Assembly (NCBI GenBank): GCA_937927755.1
Contig: CALBDB010000100.1
Coordinates: 1-44,293, forward strand
DNA length: 44,293 nt
Source of the DNA: an uncultured Lysobacterales bacterium
Lineage (GTDB): Bacteria > Pseudomonadota > Gammaproteobacteria > Xanthomonadales > SZUA-36
Direction of reading: 5' to 3'
The notes under the pieces are model-generated. The model had not been told where the DNA came from. It worked only from the letters and a program-made list of their open reading frames with translations, and made no database searches. Of the stretch, positions 27,083 through 35,949 are shown one piece after another. Numbering within the stretch: the first letter of the stretch is position 1; each line of letters begins with the position of its first letter. Made by a program: the position numbers and the translations under genes.

Positions 27083-28012
27083 TCAGGGCAATTTCTCCAA
27101 TAATTGGCTTAACTCGTCAGGCAAGGGGGCACTTACCACCTGCTGCTCCCCGTCGGCCGTGTAAAACCGCAGCTGATGGGCGTGCAGGAACATCCGCTTG
27201 ACGCCCTTTGATTTCCAGAATTTCTGCCGTGCCGCCGCTGAATACCGCCGGTCACCCACAAGCGGCGCACCGAGGTGTGCGGCATGAACGCGGATCTGGT
27301 GGGTGCGGCCGGTATGCAGTTCCGCCTCGGCAAAACTGCACCCACTGTAAAGTTGCAACAGTCGAAAAGTAGTGTGCGCGGCCTTTCCCCCGGGATCCGC
27401 CCGCATGAAGTGTTCGCCCGATCGCTCGTACTTGCCGATCGGTTCGTCAACTTCAATTCTCTCCTGTTCCAGTTTCCCATCCAGCAGGCACAGGTAACGT
27501 TTTTCAACCTGGTTGTTCTTTATCTGTGCATTCAATTCACGCAAGACATCTCCATCCAGCGCGAGCAACAGGCAGCCGCTGGTTTCACGATCCAGCCGGT
27601 GAACGAGGTCGACATTTGATCCGGGACGTAGAGCACGCACGACATCGACAACACCCCATGAAAGACCACTTCCTCCATGCACCGCCATGCCGGCTGGCTT
27701 GTTTACAACCATGATCCCGTGGCTCTCATAACAGACAGACCGGCCGATTAACTCCATCACCGCCGGGGGAATATCACCGGATTTCCTTTCACGAACGGAA
27801 GCCGGGGGAACACGGACGATGTCACCGGTTTCAAGACGCGTGGCCGGTTTTGCCCTACCGCCATTTACCCGGACCTGTCCGGTTCGGATAATGCGGTAGA
27901 TCACGGAACGGGGCAGCCCCTTTAGCCTGGCGCTGAGAAAATTATCCAGCCTCTGGCCATTACGATCCCGCGTTACTTCAACATAATTGACCGTGGAACT
28001 TACCTTATTCAT
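27083..28012 (-). CDS. rluC: RluC, 23S rRNA pseudouridine synthase
   Basis: RluC makes pseudouridines at three sites of 23S rRNA (955, 2504 and 2580 in E. coli). The protein has an N-terminal S4 RNA-binding domain (RLDNFLSARLKGLPRSVIYR) and a catalytic domain with the nucleophile Asp141 in VHRLDRETSG. The ATG at 28012 (309 aa) is chosen because it places the S4 domain at the same distance from the N-terminus as in E. coli RluC; a start ten codons earlier is possible. It is divergent from rne, as in E. coli. Confidence 0.95.
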   Translation of the reverse strand: MNKVSSTVNYVEVTRDRNGQRLDNFLSARLKGLPRSVIYRIIRTGQVRVNGGRAKPATRLETGDIVRVPPASVRERKSGDIPPAVMELIGRSVCYESHGIMVVNKPAGMAVHGGSGLSWGVVDVVRALRPGSNVDLVHRLDRETSGCLLLALDGDVLRELNAQIKNNQVEKRYLCLLDGKLEQERIEVDEPIGKYERSGEHFMRADPGGKAAHTTFRLLQLYSGCSFAEAELHTGRTHQIRVHAAHLGAPLVGDRRYSAAARQKFWKSKGVKRMFLHAHQLRFYTADGEQQVVSAPLPDELSQLLEKLP

Positions 28013-28042
28013 TGCAAATTCACTAAACAAACCCCAACTCAT

Positions 28043-28430
28043 TGATAGAAAATGAAAAGACTGCTATATTGTCGCGGCAATGGATTCGCCCTGCCGAATT
28101 GTTCTCCGGAACCGCCTGATTATCTCACCTAAGCCGTGCTTTAAATTGGCCGGGCTCCCCGGATACAGCAACAGTTTACACGTTGATTCACGGGCAGAAC
28201 TATCGAATTCACCTGCTGACTGATAGCAGGAAAGACGTATTTTTGATGGCAGACCGACAAGCTGCCATCGGAGGACCTGACCAGAATAGTGCTGGTCTGG
28301 CTATGAAAACAAAATTTGGTACCCCCGGCAAAGATGCAAGACATCGCCGGGTCAGCTCAGTGGAAACATGGTGCAGAAAAGCCGTGTTAGTCCACCGCCG
28401 CCCCGTACCGGGGTGCCTGAGGACATTACA
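28043..28430 (+). promoter_or_regulatory. Structured rne leader and rluC/rne divergent region
   Basis: This 388-nt gap holds the promoters for divergent rluC and rne. It contains a series of hairpins on the rne side: CCTGCT/AGCAGG (28212-28230), GATGGCAG/CTGCCATC (28245-28269, 8 bp perfect), GACCAG/CTGGTC (28279-28297), CCCGGC/GCCGGG with an inner GATG/CATC (28324-28351), and CCCCG/CGGGG (28401-28413). In E. coli a structured rne leader lets RNase E control its own mRNA. A similar role here is inferred from position and structure, not from sequence identity. Confidence 0.6.
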
Positions 28431-31166
28431 ATGAAAAGAATGCTGATTAACGCAACTCAGCCAGAAGAGTTGCGTGTGGCAATTGCCGAGGGTCAACACC
28501 TGTTTGACCTTGATATAGAAGTACCGTCACAGGAACAAAAGAAATCAAACGTTTACAAGGGCAAGATCACGCGGGTTGAACCGTCGCTCGAGGCATGTTT
28601 TGTCGAGTTCGGCTCCACCCGGCACGGCTTTCTGCCGCTCAAGGAGATTTGCGAAAGCAGTTACTCCAAAGATCTATCAAGGAAAGGCGGAAAATTAGCC
28701 ATACGTGACGTCGTCAAGGAAGGCCAGGAGATCATTGTCCAGGTCGAAAAAGAGGAACGTGGCAACAAGGGTGCCGCCCTGACAACCTATATTTCCCTGG
28801 CAGGTCGTTACCTTGTCCTGATGCCGACCAACCCGTCTGCGGGTGGCGTATCAAGACGCATCACCGGTAATGACCGGGACCATTTGCGAGAGCAGTTACA
28901 GAAAGTCACCACCCCGGACAACGTAGGCATCATAGTACGCACCGCCGGTGTTGGAAGGGACGCGGACGAATTGCAATGGGACCTCGATTACCTGCTGCAA
29001 TTGTGGTCAGCCATCGAGCAGGCCGCCGCAAACCGCCCTGCCCCTTTCCTTATTTACCAGGAGAGCAACCTGTTCATTCGTGCGCTCCGTGACCACCTCA
29101 GAAATGATATCGGCGAAATACTGATAGATAACGAAACCGTCTACAACGACGCGCGGGAATTCATCCAGCAGGTCATGCCGCATAATCTGAACAAGCTCAA
29201 GTTGTACAGCGACCAGGTTCCGCTTTTTAACCGCTACCAGATAGAAAGTCAGATCGAATCTGCATTTGCACGCACCGTACACCTGCCATCCGGCGGTGCG
29301 GTCGTGTTCGACCATACCGAGGCCCTGCTGTCCATCGATATCAACTCGGCCCGTGCAACCAAGGGATCGGATATCGAGGAAACGGCATACAACACCAACA
29401 TGGAATCCGCCTACGAGATTGCGCGCCAGTTGCGCCTGCGTGACCTGGGCGGCCTGATCGTTATCGATTTCATTGACATGACCAGCCGAAAGCACCAGCG
29501 CGAAGTCGAGGAATGCCTGCGGCGTGCGATGCAGATCGACAAGGCACGTGTGCAGATCGGACGTATCTCGCGGTTTGGGTTGCTCGAAATGTCCCGCCAG
29601 AGGTTGCGGCCATCACTGGGTGAATCCAGCCAGGACACCTGCCCGCGTTGTGAGGGACACGGTACGATCCGCAGCGTGGAATCCCTCGCCCTGTCCATTC
29701 TCCGGCTTGTCGAAGAAGAGGTCATGAAGGATTATACCGGTCAGATTATTGTCCAGGCGCCTACCGAGGTGATCAACTTCCTGCACAATGAAAAGCGCGC
29801 CGCGCTGGCAGAAGTTGAGTCACGCCACCGGGTGCCGATCGTGATGCTTGCCAACCAATACCTGGTAACACCGCATTTTGAAATCCTGCGTGTCAGAAAG
29901 TCTGATATTTCAGATGATCCGAGCTATTCCCGAATTGACCACCCTGAAGCACAGGTAATTGCGAACGAACGCTCGCAGGCCAACGCCATCGCAGTACCGG
30001 CACCGGCAGTCAAACGCATAGTGCCCGACCGCCCTGCGCCTCCACGGAGCGAAGAAAAAGCCCCGGGCCTGTTCCGCCGCATGGCCAATATTCTTTTCTC
30101 ACCCCCAAAAGTGGAAGAAAAGAGCAAACCGGTGCAAAGCAGGAAAAAGACAGTCAGAAAGGGCGATGCGCAAAGCAGGCAACAGGCCGAAAAATCTTCT
30201 GGCCAGCAATCCAGGCGAAGAACCACCAAGAAGCGCGCCAGCAAAGACAACCAGCCTGGTAGCCAGAAGAACCTGCAACAAAAGAATCAGCAAAGCCAGA
30301 AAAAACGCACAAGTAAAAAGCGGCCATCAAAGAAGACACAGCAAAGCAAGGCTCAGAAGCCCAAGGCCAGCCCGGACACCACTAAATCGAATCTGCCAGT
30401 CGAAACCGGTACCGGCAGGCAGTCGGCAAACCAGGCGGACACAAAGTCACCTGCCGGCGCTGAACAGCAAAAACCCGAGCAAAAGGAAAGTGGCAACCGC
30501 AGCAGGGGTGGACGCAGGAGAAGATCCCCCTACAAGACCGGTGGCTCAAAGCCACGCCAGGAACGTACTGATTCAGCACCCGTGACAGTAGACGACACCG
30601 GGGGCCGGCCACAGACTTCAGCGGGCGACAAATCGACTGAAGAAAAGTCCAAGCCCGTAGAAGTTGCAAAGACCGATACGAAGCCTTCAGATACCAGCAC
30701 GTCCAAACCTGATACACACAAACCCGAGCCGAAGGAATCAATGCCGGTTAAGACCGGAAGACCCGAGCCGAAGTCAACCGATTCGGAACCCGTTCAACAG
30801 GCTGGAAAAACACCGCCTGTGATTGAGGACAAAACCAAAGAAGAATCATCTGCCGGACCAAAATCGGAAGATACTGCTGGGAAAGAGGCAAAAACCAGCA
30901 AGCGTTCTCCAAAGAAAAAATCGGCCTCCAAAAAGGCAAGTAAGAAAACGGCCACCAAAGCTGCACCACAGAAAGCAAAAAAAGAAGCGTCGAAATCTGG
31001 GACACCTTCAAGCAAAGGGCCGCAAAAAGAGCCCTCAAAGGCAGAAGATAACAAGGTAGATTCGCCAAAAGCGGAAGCGGCCAAGGCGCCCGCGCCACGC
31101 CCGACAAGTGTGCTGGAAAAAGACTCAAAAGGTATTTATACGCTGAAGCCACCACCATCGGAGTAA
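28431..31166 (+). CDS. rne: RNase E
   Basis: RNase E is the essential endoribonuclease for mRNA decay and for rRNA and tRNA processing, and it scaffolds the degradosome. The 911-aa protein has an S1 domain (about 38-120), the catalytic DNase I-like region with Asp303 ([12 protein letters not shown]) and Asp346 (IVIDFIDM), and the zinc link Cys404/Cys407 (CPRCEGHG). All four residues are at E. coli numbering. [11 protein letters not shown] (about 546-556) looks like the amphipathic membrane-targeting helix, and RGGRRRR near 690 is an arginine-rich RNA-binding patch. The remaining C-terminal half is Lys, Ser, Gln and Pro rich and disordered. The ATG at 28431 has GAGGA 7 nt upstream; the frame open from 28368 is leader. 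Confidence 0.98.
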   Translation: MKRMLINATQPEELRVAIAEGQHLFDLDIEVPSQEQKKSNVYKGKITRVEPSLEACFVEFGSTRHGFLPLKEICESSYSKDLSRKGGKLAIRDVVKEGQEIIVQVEKEERGNKGAALTTYISLAGRYLVLMPTNPSAGGVSRRITGNDRDHLREQLQKVTTPDNVGIIVRTAGVGRDADELQWDLDYLLQLWSAIEQAAANRPAPFLIYQESNLFIRALRDHLRNDIGEILIDNETVYNDAREFIQQVMPHNLNKLKLYSDQVPLFNRYQIESQIESAFARTVHLPSGGAVVFDHTEALLSIDINSARATKGSDIEETAYNTNMESAYEIARQLRLRDLGGLIVIDFIDMTSRKHQREVEECLRRAMQIDKARVQIGRISRFGLLEMSRQRLRPSLGESSQDTCPRCEGHGTIRSVESLALSILRLVEEEVMKDYTGQIIVQAPTEVINFLHNEKRAALAEVESRHRVPIVMLANQYLVTPHFEILRVRKSDISDDPSYSRIDHPEAQVIANERSQANAIAVPAPAVKRIVPDRPAPPRSEEKAPGLFRRMANILFSPPKVEEKSKPVQSRKKTVRKGDAQSRQQAEKSSGQQSRRRTTKKRASKDNQPGSQKNLQQKNQQSQKKRTSKKRPSKKTQQSKAQKPKASPDTTKSNLPVETGTGRQSANQADTKSPAGAEQQKPEQKESGNRSRGGRRRRSPYKTGGSKPRQERTDSAPVTVDDTGGRPQTSAGDKSTEEKSKPVEVAKTDTKPSDTSTSKPDTHKPEPKESMPVKTGRPEPKSTDSEPVQQAGKTPPVIEDKTKEESSAGPKSEDTAGKEAKTSKRSPKKKSASKKASKKTATKAAPQKAKKEASKSGTPSSKGPQKEPSKAEDNKVDSPKAEAAKAPAPRPTSVLEKDSKGIYTLKPPPSE

Positions 31167-31195
31167 CACGCACCGATTGATCATTACTCACTCGC

Positions 31196-31227
31196 TAACG
31201 GCCAGGCATTCCTGGCCGTTACGTTTT
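31196..31227 (+). terminator. Rho-independent terminator of rne
   Basis: An 11-bp perfect stem (TAACGGCCAGG / CCTGGCCGTTA) with a CATT loop is followed by CGTTTTT, 29 nt after the rne stop. Confidence 0.93.
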
Positions 31228-31271
31228 TGCAGCAATCAATATAACTGCTTCATACCCGGCCAACCCAAGAA

Positions 31272-31913
31272 TCAGGCAGCATCCACCAGGCCATATCGCA
31301 TGGCCATTCGCACAAGTTCAACTTCGCTCCTTGCACCAAGCTTACCCAATATCCGGTATTTGTAGGTTGAGACCGTTTTGGGGCTCAAGCACATCAATGA
31401 AGCAATATCCGGAATCCGACGTCCATCTGTTATCTTGAGCATTACCTCCATTTCACGTGCCGACAGATCTTCGAAAGGCGATTCCCCCGAACCGGCGGAA
31501 AGCATGGACAAAGCAAGTTGCTTGGCAGCTTCACTGCCGATATATCGCTGACCGGCGGCCACGGCCCTGATGGCCTGTAGTAGCTCACCGGCGTCGCAGT
31601 CCCGGGTCAGGTATCCGCTGGCCCCTGCCCCGAGCAACCTCGCCGGATAAGGTGCCTTGGCATGCACTGCCAACACTATGATTTTTGCGTCCGGATGTGT
31701 ACGTTTGAGTTTTCGAATTACCTCAAAACCTGTCAGTCCAGGTAAATTGACGCTGAGAAGAATGACGTCCGGACGCATCTGCCTGCACCGGTTATGGGCC
31801 ACCTCCTGCGATGATGCTTCATTGATTTTTGTAATCTCGCTGCTTTGGTCAAGAATATGCCGCAACCCCGTTCTGACAAGCGCCTGATCGTTAACGATTA
31901 GAATTTGAATCAT
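31272..31913 (-). CDS. GacA/UvrY-like LuxR-type regulator with degenerate receiver
   Basis: The 213-aa protein aligns along its whole length with GacA/UvrY response regulators: a receiver domain (about 1-120) and a LuxR-type helix-turn-helix (LSAREMEVMLKITDG to LSPKTVSTYKYRIL, about 149-200), ending GLVDAA like GacA. The receiver site is altered. The acidic pair DD at 8-9 is Asn8-Asp9, the phosphoacceptor Asp54 is Ser54 (DVILLSVNLPG, codon AGC), Thr82 is Ala and Lys104 is Arg (SGYLTRDC). It is therefore unlikely to be switched by BarA/GacS-type phosphorylation. The DNA-binding part looks intact. AAGGGGGG lies just upstream of the ATG. No kinase gene is adjacent. Confidence 0.9.
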   Translation of the reverse strand: MIQILIVNDQALVRTGLRHILDQSSEITKINEASSQEVAHNRCRQMRPDVILLSVNLPGLTGFEVIRKLKRTHPDAKIIVLAVHAKAPYPARLLGAGASGYLTRDCDAGELLQAIRAVAAGQRYIGSEAAKQLALSMLSAGSGESPFEDLSAREMEVMLKITDGRRIPDIASLMCLSPKTVSTYKYRILGKLGARSEVELVRMAMRYGLVDAA

Positions 31914-32253
31914 GTTCTCCCCCCTTGGATCGATTCTATTTTATGTTGATATTTTCGTGTCTGACCCTTTCCACTTATAAAACCCGCGTTCCCATCATGC
32001 CGGATATGACATGACTGAAATAAAACGTAGGTTTATTAACTATAGACAGAGGATTTGCTTTCGTCGACCGGGGAAAACAGAAAATACGATTACGGGCAAA
32101 TTTCCTACAGGATTTTCATCACTTTGAGGTCAGAAATGGCCCGGGAGACTGCGCAGGCTGGTACCTGGCGCGACAAACAGTCCTCGAACATAACTTGATT
32201 TATACAAATTTTGTGCGATGCTTAAGTGGCGAGCATAAGCCCGGAGGGGATTT
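31914..32253. other. Divergent intergenic region
   Basis: This 340-nt gap must hold the promoters of the divergent GacA-like gene and the methyltransferase gene. It is AT-rich near 31930-32070. I saw no convincing operator palindrome, RNA gene or short gene in it. Confidence 0.5.
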
Positions 32254-33057
32254 ATGAGCAAACCGCACTTGGTACCGGAGGTAACCGATGCATACGTCCA
32301 TATGCACGAAACATATCTCGTGCCAGCCATCTATGCTCAATGGGCTCACTGGTTAGTTGATCTCGCTAAAATCGAACTGGGTCACGATATGCTGGATGTT
32401 TGCTGTGGGACAGGTGTGTTGGCCCGGGCGGCCAAACTGGAAGCCGGTCCAAGTGGGCAGGTAACCGGGCTCGATCCCAGTGAAAAGATGCTGGAGTCGG
32501 CCCGCCGTAATTCTGAAGGGATTGACTGGAAACAAGGCGAAGTCGACGCACTGCCCTTCGAAAACAACCAGTTTGACCGCGTGATGTGCCAGTTCTCCCT
32601 GATGTTTATCCCCTGTCGCATTGCGACGATCAAGGAAATGCTGAGGGTATGCAAACCAGACGGACGGGTTGTGCTGGCTGTCTGGGCGCCAATGAACCAC
32701 TCCAAGGCCTATTGTGCCCTGATAGACCTGATAAAGAGACATGCCGGTCTACGTACGGCATGGAAGGTGTCTTCGCCATGGTCACTTGGCACTCCCGGTA
32801 CAATGGACGCATTACTGCTTACCACCGGCGTCAATGAATATCACTGCCATGAACGTGTTGGCCAGGCCCGCTTCCCTTCCATGAAATCGTTTATAGACAC
32901 TCACCTTCAACTTGTCGGTGAATTGGAAAACATGGACGCTGATGTTTATCAGGGACTATTAAGCGCGGCTGACACGGAGCTTCACCAATTTCTGCTCCCC
33001 AACGGACAGCTGGTCGCAAAGCTGGATGCGAACATTTTTATTTTAAGTTGTGATTGA
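32254..33057 (+). CDS. Class I SAM-dependent methyltransferase (UbiE-like fold)
   Basis: The 267-aa protein has a type-11-like methyltransferase core. Motif I is LDVCCGTGVLARAA (about 47-60), followed by GLDPSEKMLESARRN (motif II), DALPFENNQFDRVMCQFSLMF (partly conserved motif IV region) and MLRVCKPDGRVVLAVWAP. The C-terminal 110 residues form a less conserved cap. Such proteins methylate small molecules or lipids, but nothing here fixes the substrate. The ATG has GGAGGGG about 4-6 nt upstream. It is divergent from the GacA-like regulator. Confidence 0.88.
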   Translation: MSKPHLVPEVTDAYVHMHETYLVPAIYAQWAHWLVDLAKIELGHDMLDVCCGTGVLARAAKLEAGPSGQVTGLDPSEKMLESARRNSEGIDWKQGEVDALPFENNQFDRVMCQFSLMFIPCRIATIKEMLRVCKPDGRVVLAVWAPMNHSKAYCALIDLIKRHAGLRTAWKVSSPWSLGTPGTMDALLLTTGVNEYHCHERVGQARFPSMKSFIDTHLQLVGELENMDADVYQGLLSAADTELHQFLLPNGQLVAKLDANIFILSCD

Positions 33058-33571
33058 GATGTGCCCTGCCCGGGTCAACAAATTTTTCTTACTTACATAA
33101 CAATCCACACACAGAACCCACCTTTTGCAGACCCGCCTGATCAAACGCAGCATCACTGTGCGTGTCGAATAGCGGGGTACTGGCCTCGTAGGCAGATGAG
33201 TTATTTCTGAGAACCCCAATTTAAGAGTACGCCAGTTACCAGTGTGTCAATGCAGATAGTGCAGTCTGTGTCAGGGGCTTGTGGAAGGGCTGCTTTGGGG
33301 GTGCGGATTCAACCGGCCAATATCGGCCTTTCAAGCCGCCCATAGACCAGGACGATATTCAAGAGAAGAAGTTCATTGTTGCGTCCACCAGATGTTTGTA
33401 TTGGTGGAGGAGTTGATTTCTTGAATCCAAGTCGTGCGCCATTAGAGTTGATATAGATCAATAAAAACTACCTTTTTTCTGCTAATTAACAACCGGGGTT
33501 TTTTTTGCTACCGATTTGCTACGCCTGTCTGTGGGTAGCTCGATTTTTCTCTTTATATCATATGGTTATAA
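33058..33571. other. Gene-poor region before tRNA-Ser
   Basis: About 514 nt contain no reading frame that I can support. Visible details are an inverted repeat CCACCA/TGGTGG near 33389-33411, a T-run (33498-33506), and a direct repeat TTTGCTAC at 33504-33511 and 33515-33522. The region lies immediately 3' of the tRNA-Ser gene, a position where integrated elements commonly leave scars, but no integrase fragment could be shown. Confidence 0.45.
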
Positions 33572-33662
33572 TGGCGGAGAGGGTGGGATTCGAACCCACG
33601 ATGGGCTACAAACCCATGCCGGTTTTCAAGACCGGTGCATTCAACCGCTCTGCCACCTCTCC
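33572..33662 (-). tRNA. tRNA-Ser (anticodon UGA)
   Basis: On the minus strand the 91-nt gene begins GGAGAGGTGGCAGAGCGGTT and ends CCTCTCCGCCA. The acceptor arms GGAGAGG/CCTCTCC pair over 7 bp. The anticodon loop CTTGAAA gives UGA, reading UCA and related Ser codons. There is a long variable arm (typical of tRNA-Ser), the T-loop GGTTCGAATCC, and an encoded CCA end. Confidence 0.97.
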
Positions 33663-33872
33663 TGAATCGGGCGGTGCGTATTGAGACGCGCAGAATACAG
33701 AAAAACCGTCCCGTATTCCACCCCTGCACACAGGCATATGACAGTTGCCATAAAATTGGGTAAGGTATCGTCACGTTTTGTTCAATTTCATGTATGACGG
33801 TATTGAACTAACTTAAAAAAGCCATATCTATGTACATTACTGATATTCACAAAATGGAGCTATGCCCAACGT

Positions 33873-34547
33873 ATGAACCAGACACAATTTAGAACTGCCA
33901 CCGTACAGCCCGTATCGGCTGTCGAGATGAACAAGGTGCTGCGAAATACCTATGCCCTGCTTTCCATGACACTGCTGTTCTCTGCAGTCATGGCCGGGGT
34001 TGCCATGGTATTTAACTGGCCTTACCCGGGTCCTCTCATCGTGCTGGCAGGTTATTTTGGCCTGCTGTTCCTGACCACCAAGCTGCGTAACAGTGCCTGG
34101 GGTATCGTGTCCGTGTTTGCCCTGACCGGCTTTATGGGGGTCACACTCGGGCCCATCATCAACATGTATCTGTATAGGTTCGGCAACGGCAGCGAGATCG
34201 TCATGATGGCCCTTGGCGGCACCGGCGTCATATTCCTGGCCATGTCCGGCCTGGCCTTGACCAGTAAACGGGATTTCTCCTTTATGGGCAAGTTTCTGGC
34301 CATTGGTATCCTGGTGGCCTTTCTTGCGGCGATCGGCAACCTGTTCTTCCAGTTGCCGGCGCTCGGACTGGCGGTCTCCAGCATGTTCATCCTGTTGATG
34401 GCCGGCCTGATCCTGTTCCAGACGCAGCAGATCGTGCGCGGCGGTGAAACCAATTACATCATGGCCACGGTTACGCTGTTCGTCAGCCTTTTCAATCTGT
34501 TTACCAGCCTGTTGCATATCCTTGGATTTGCCTTTGGTGACGATTGA
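33873..34547 (+). CDS. yccA: YccA-like Bax inhibitor-1 family membrane protein
   Basis: The 224-aa protein has seven predicted membrane helices after a short soluble N-terminus (MNQTQFRTATVQPVSAVEMN). The family region VLRNTYALLSMTLLFSAVM and the C-terminal LFNLFTSLLHILGFAFGDD are typical of bacterial BI-1/YccA proteins. E. coli YccA binds FtsH and moderates its proteolysis of membrane proteins such as SecY. The gene is monocistronic, bounded by tRNA-Ser and a terminator shared with serS. Confidence 0.92.
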   Translation: MNQTQFRTATVQPVSAVEMNKVLRNTYALLSMTLLFSAVMAGVAMVFNWPYPGPLIVLAGYFGLLFLTTKLRNSAWGIVSVFALTGFMGVTLGPIINMYLYRFGNGSEIVMMALGGTGVIFLAMSGLALTSKRDFSFMGKFLAIGILVAFLAAIGNLFFQLPALGLAVSSMFILLMAGLILFQTQQIVRGGETNYIMATVTLFVSLFNLFTSLLHILGFAFGDD

Positions 34548-34565
34548 TAAACCTGGCCCTGAAGC

Positions 34566-34599
34566 AAAAAAAAGACCCGCTGCAAGCGGGTCTTTTTTT
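34566..34599. terminator. Bidirectional terminator between yccA and serS
   Basis: The stem GACCCGCT / AGCGGGTC with a GCA loop is flanked by an A-run on the left and a T-run on the right. It can terminate both yccA (plus) and serS (minus). Confidence 0.93.
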
Positions 34600-34631
34600 G
34601 GCTGCAATATCTTAATGCGAGCGTTGACGGA

Positions 34632-35909
34632 TTACAGGGTAATCAACTCCTGCCCGCCCATGTATGGCTGCAGCACCTCGGGGATTCTCACCGAGCCGTC
34701 CTGCTGCTGGTAGTTCTCCAGTACCGCGATCAGCGTCCGGCCAACAGCCAGGCCTGAACCATTCAGGGTATGAACCAGCTCGTTTTTGCCGCTTTCCGGG
34801 TTACGCACCCGAGCTTTCATACGGCGCGCCTGGAAGTCGCTGCAGTTGCTGCATGATGAAATTTCGCGGTAGGTGCCCTGCCCCGGCAGCCAGACCTCGA
34901 TATCGTAGGTCTTGCACGCCGAGAACCCCATATCACCTTTGCACAGCACGATGGTCCGGTAAGCCAGGTTCAGTTTCTGCAGTATTATTTCTGCGTTGCT
35001 GATCAGTTCCTCGTGCGCAGCTTTGGAATCTTCTGCGCGGACAATATGTACGAGTTCCACCTTCTCAAACTGGTGCTGGCGGATCATGCCACGCGTATCC
35101 TGCCCGGCAGAACCTGCTTCGCGGCGGAAACACGGTGTCTGCGCCACGTATTTGAGCGGCAGGTCGTCGGCTGCAAATATCTGGTCTGCCGCCAGGTTGG
35201 TGACCGGCACTTCAGCCGTTGGCACCAGGTAGCGGGGCGGGTCATCGGTGGTTGCAAAAGCATCGTCCGAGAACTTGGGCAACTGGCCGGTGCCCTGCAT
35301 GGTTTCCCCCTTTACAAGGTAAGGCACATAGACTTCCGTATAGCCGTGTTCCTGCGTGTGCACATCCAGCATGAACTGCGCCAATGCGCGGTGCAATCTT
35401 GCAAACGATGATTTCAGCAGCGTGAAGCGGGCGCCTGCCAGCTTTGCCGCTGCTTCCGAGTCCATCATGCGGTGCAACTCGCCCAACTCAACATGGTCGC
35501 GGGGCTCAAACTCAAAGGTGGGCACCACGCCCCATTTGCGCAGTTCAACGTTTTCACTCTCATCCGCTCCCGCCGGGACATCTGATGCGGCCAGGTTCGG
35601 CATATCAAGCAGCCAGTCGGCCTGCTCGTCACGAACCTGTCTGAAAGAAGCCTCGGCGGTTTTGAGCTGATCACCGAGTTCCGCGACAGCATCCAGCAGC
35701 GGCTGGATATCTTCACCTTTCGCCTTGGCCTGACCGATGGACTTGGCGTTTGAGTTGCGTTTGCTTTGCAACTCCTCCACTTCCATTTGCAATGCCTTTC
35801 GGCGGGCTTCCAGGGCCTCGTAAGCTCCGGCATCGAGGGCATAACCCCTCGTCTCCAACGCCGCAACGGTCGCGTGGAGGTCGTTTCTGAGAATAAGCGG
35901 ATCAAGCAT
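34632..35909 (-). CDS. serS: Seryl-tRNA synthetase
   Basis: SerS charges tRNA-Ser and, where needed, tRNA-Sec with serine. The 425-aa class II enzyme has the N-terminal coiled-coil arm (about 28-100) that contacts the long variable arm. Motif 2 is [20 protein letters not shown] with QFEKVEL after it, and motif 3 is [20 protein letters not shown]. The length is normal. It lies about 40 nt downstream of lolA on the same strand, with the terminator described at 34566-34599 behind it. Confidence 0.98.
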   Translation of the reverse strand: MLDPLILRNDLHATVAALETRGYALDAGAYEALEARRKALQMEVEELQSKRNSNAKSIGQAKAKGEDIQPLLDAVAELGDQLKTAEASFRQVRDEQADWLLDMPNLAASDVPAGADESENVELRKWGVVPTFEFEPRDHVELGELHRMMDSEAAAKLAGARFTLLKSSFARLHRALAQFMLDVHTQEHGYTEVYVPYLVKGETMQGTGQLPKFSDDAFATTDDPPRYLVPTAEVPVTNLAADQIFAADDLPLKYVAQTPCFRREAGSAGQDTRGMIRQHQFEKVELVHIVRAEDSKAAHEELISNAEIILQKLNLAYRTIVLCKGDMGFSACKTYDIEVWLPGQGTYREISSCSNCSDFQARRMKARVRNPESGKNELVHTLNGSGLAVGRTLIAVLENYQQQDGSVRIPEVLQPYMGGQELITL

Positions 35910-35949
35910 GTTGTGTTCTACGGATTATGAATTGCGGAATTGTAACACT

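Noticed and set aside
28368-28430. Upstream ATG extending rne by 21 codons
   Set aside because: RNase E begins [13 protein letters not shown], and the ATG at 28431 has a good ribosome binding site. The upstream part is structured leader.
30100-31100. Possible tandem repeat or CRISPR-like array in the 3' part of rne
   Set aside because: The repetitiveness is Lys/Ser/Gln-rich coding sequence without regular units or spacers.
33481-33571. Prophage attachment site or integrase remnant
   Set aside because: There is only a short direct repeat next to the tRNA. No duplicated tRNA end or integrase coding sequence could be shown, so it is kept only as a low-interest observation.
33553-33774. Short frame covering the tRNA-Ser gene
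   Set aside because: It reads through a well-formed tRNA gene. The protein is an artefact.
33837-34607. 256-codon minus-strand frame opposite yccA
   Set aside because: The product is a low-complexity Gln/His/Gly-rich chain, typical of the antisense of a membrane protein gene, and it runs across a terminator.
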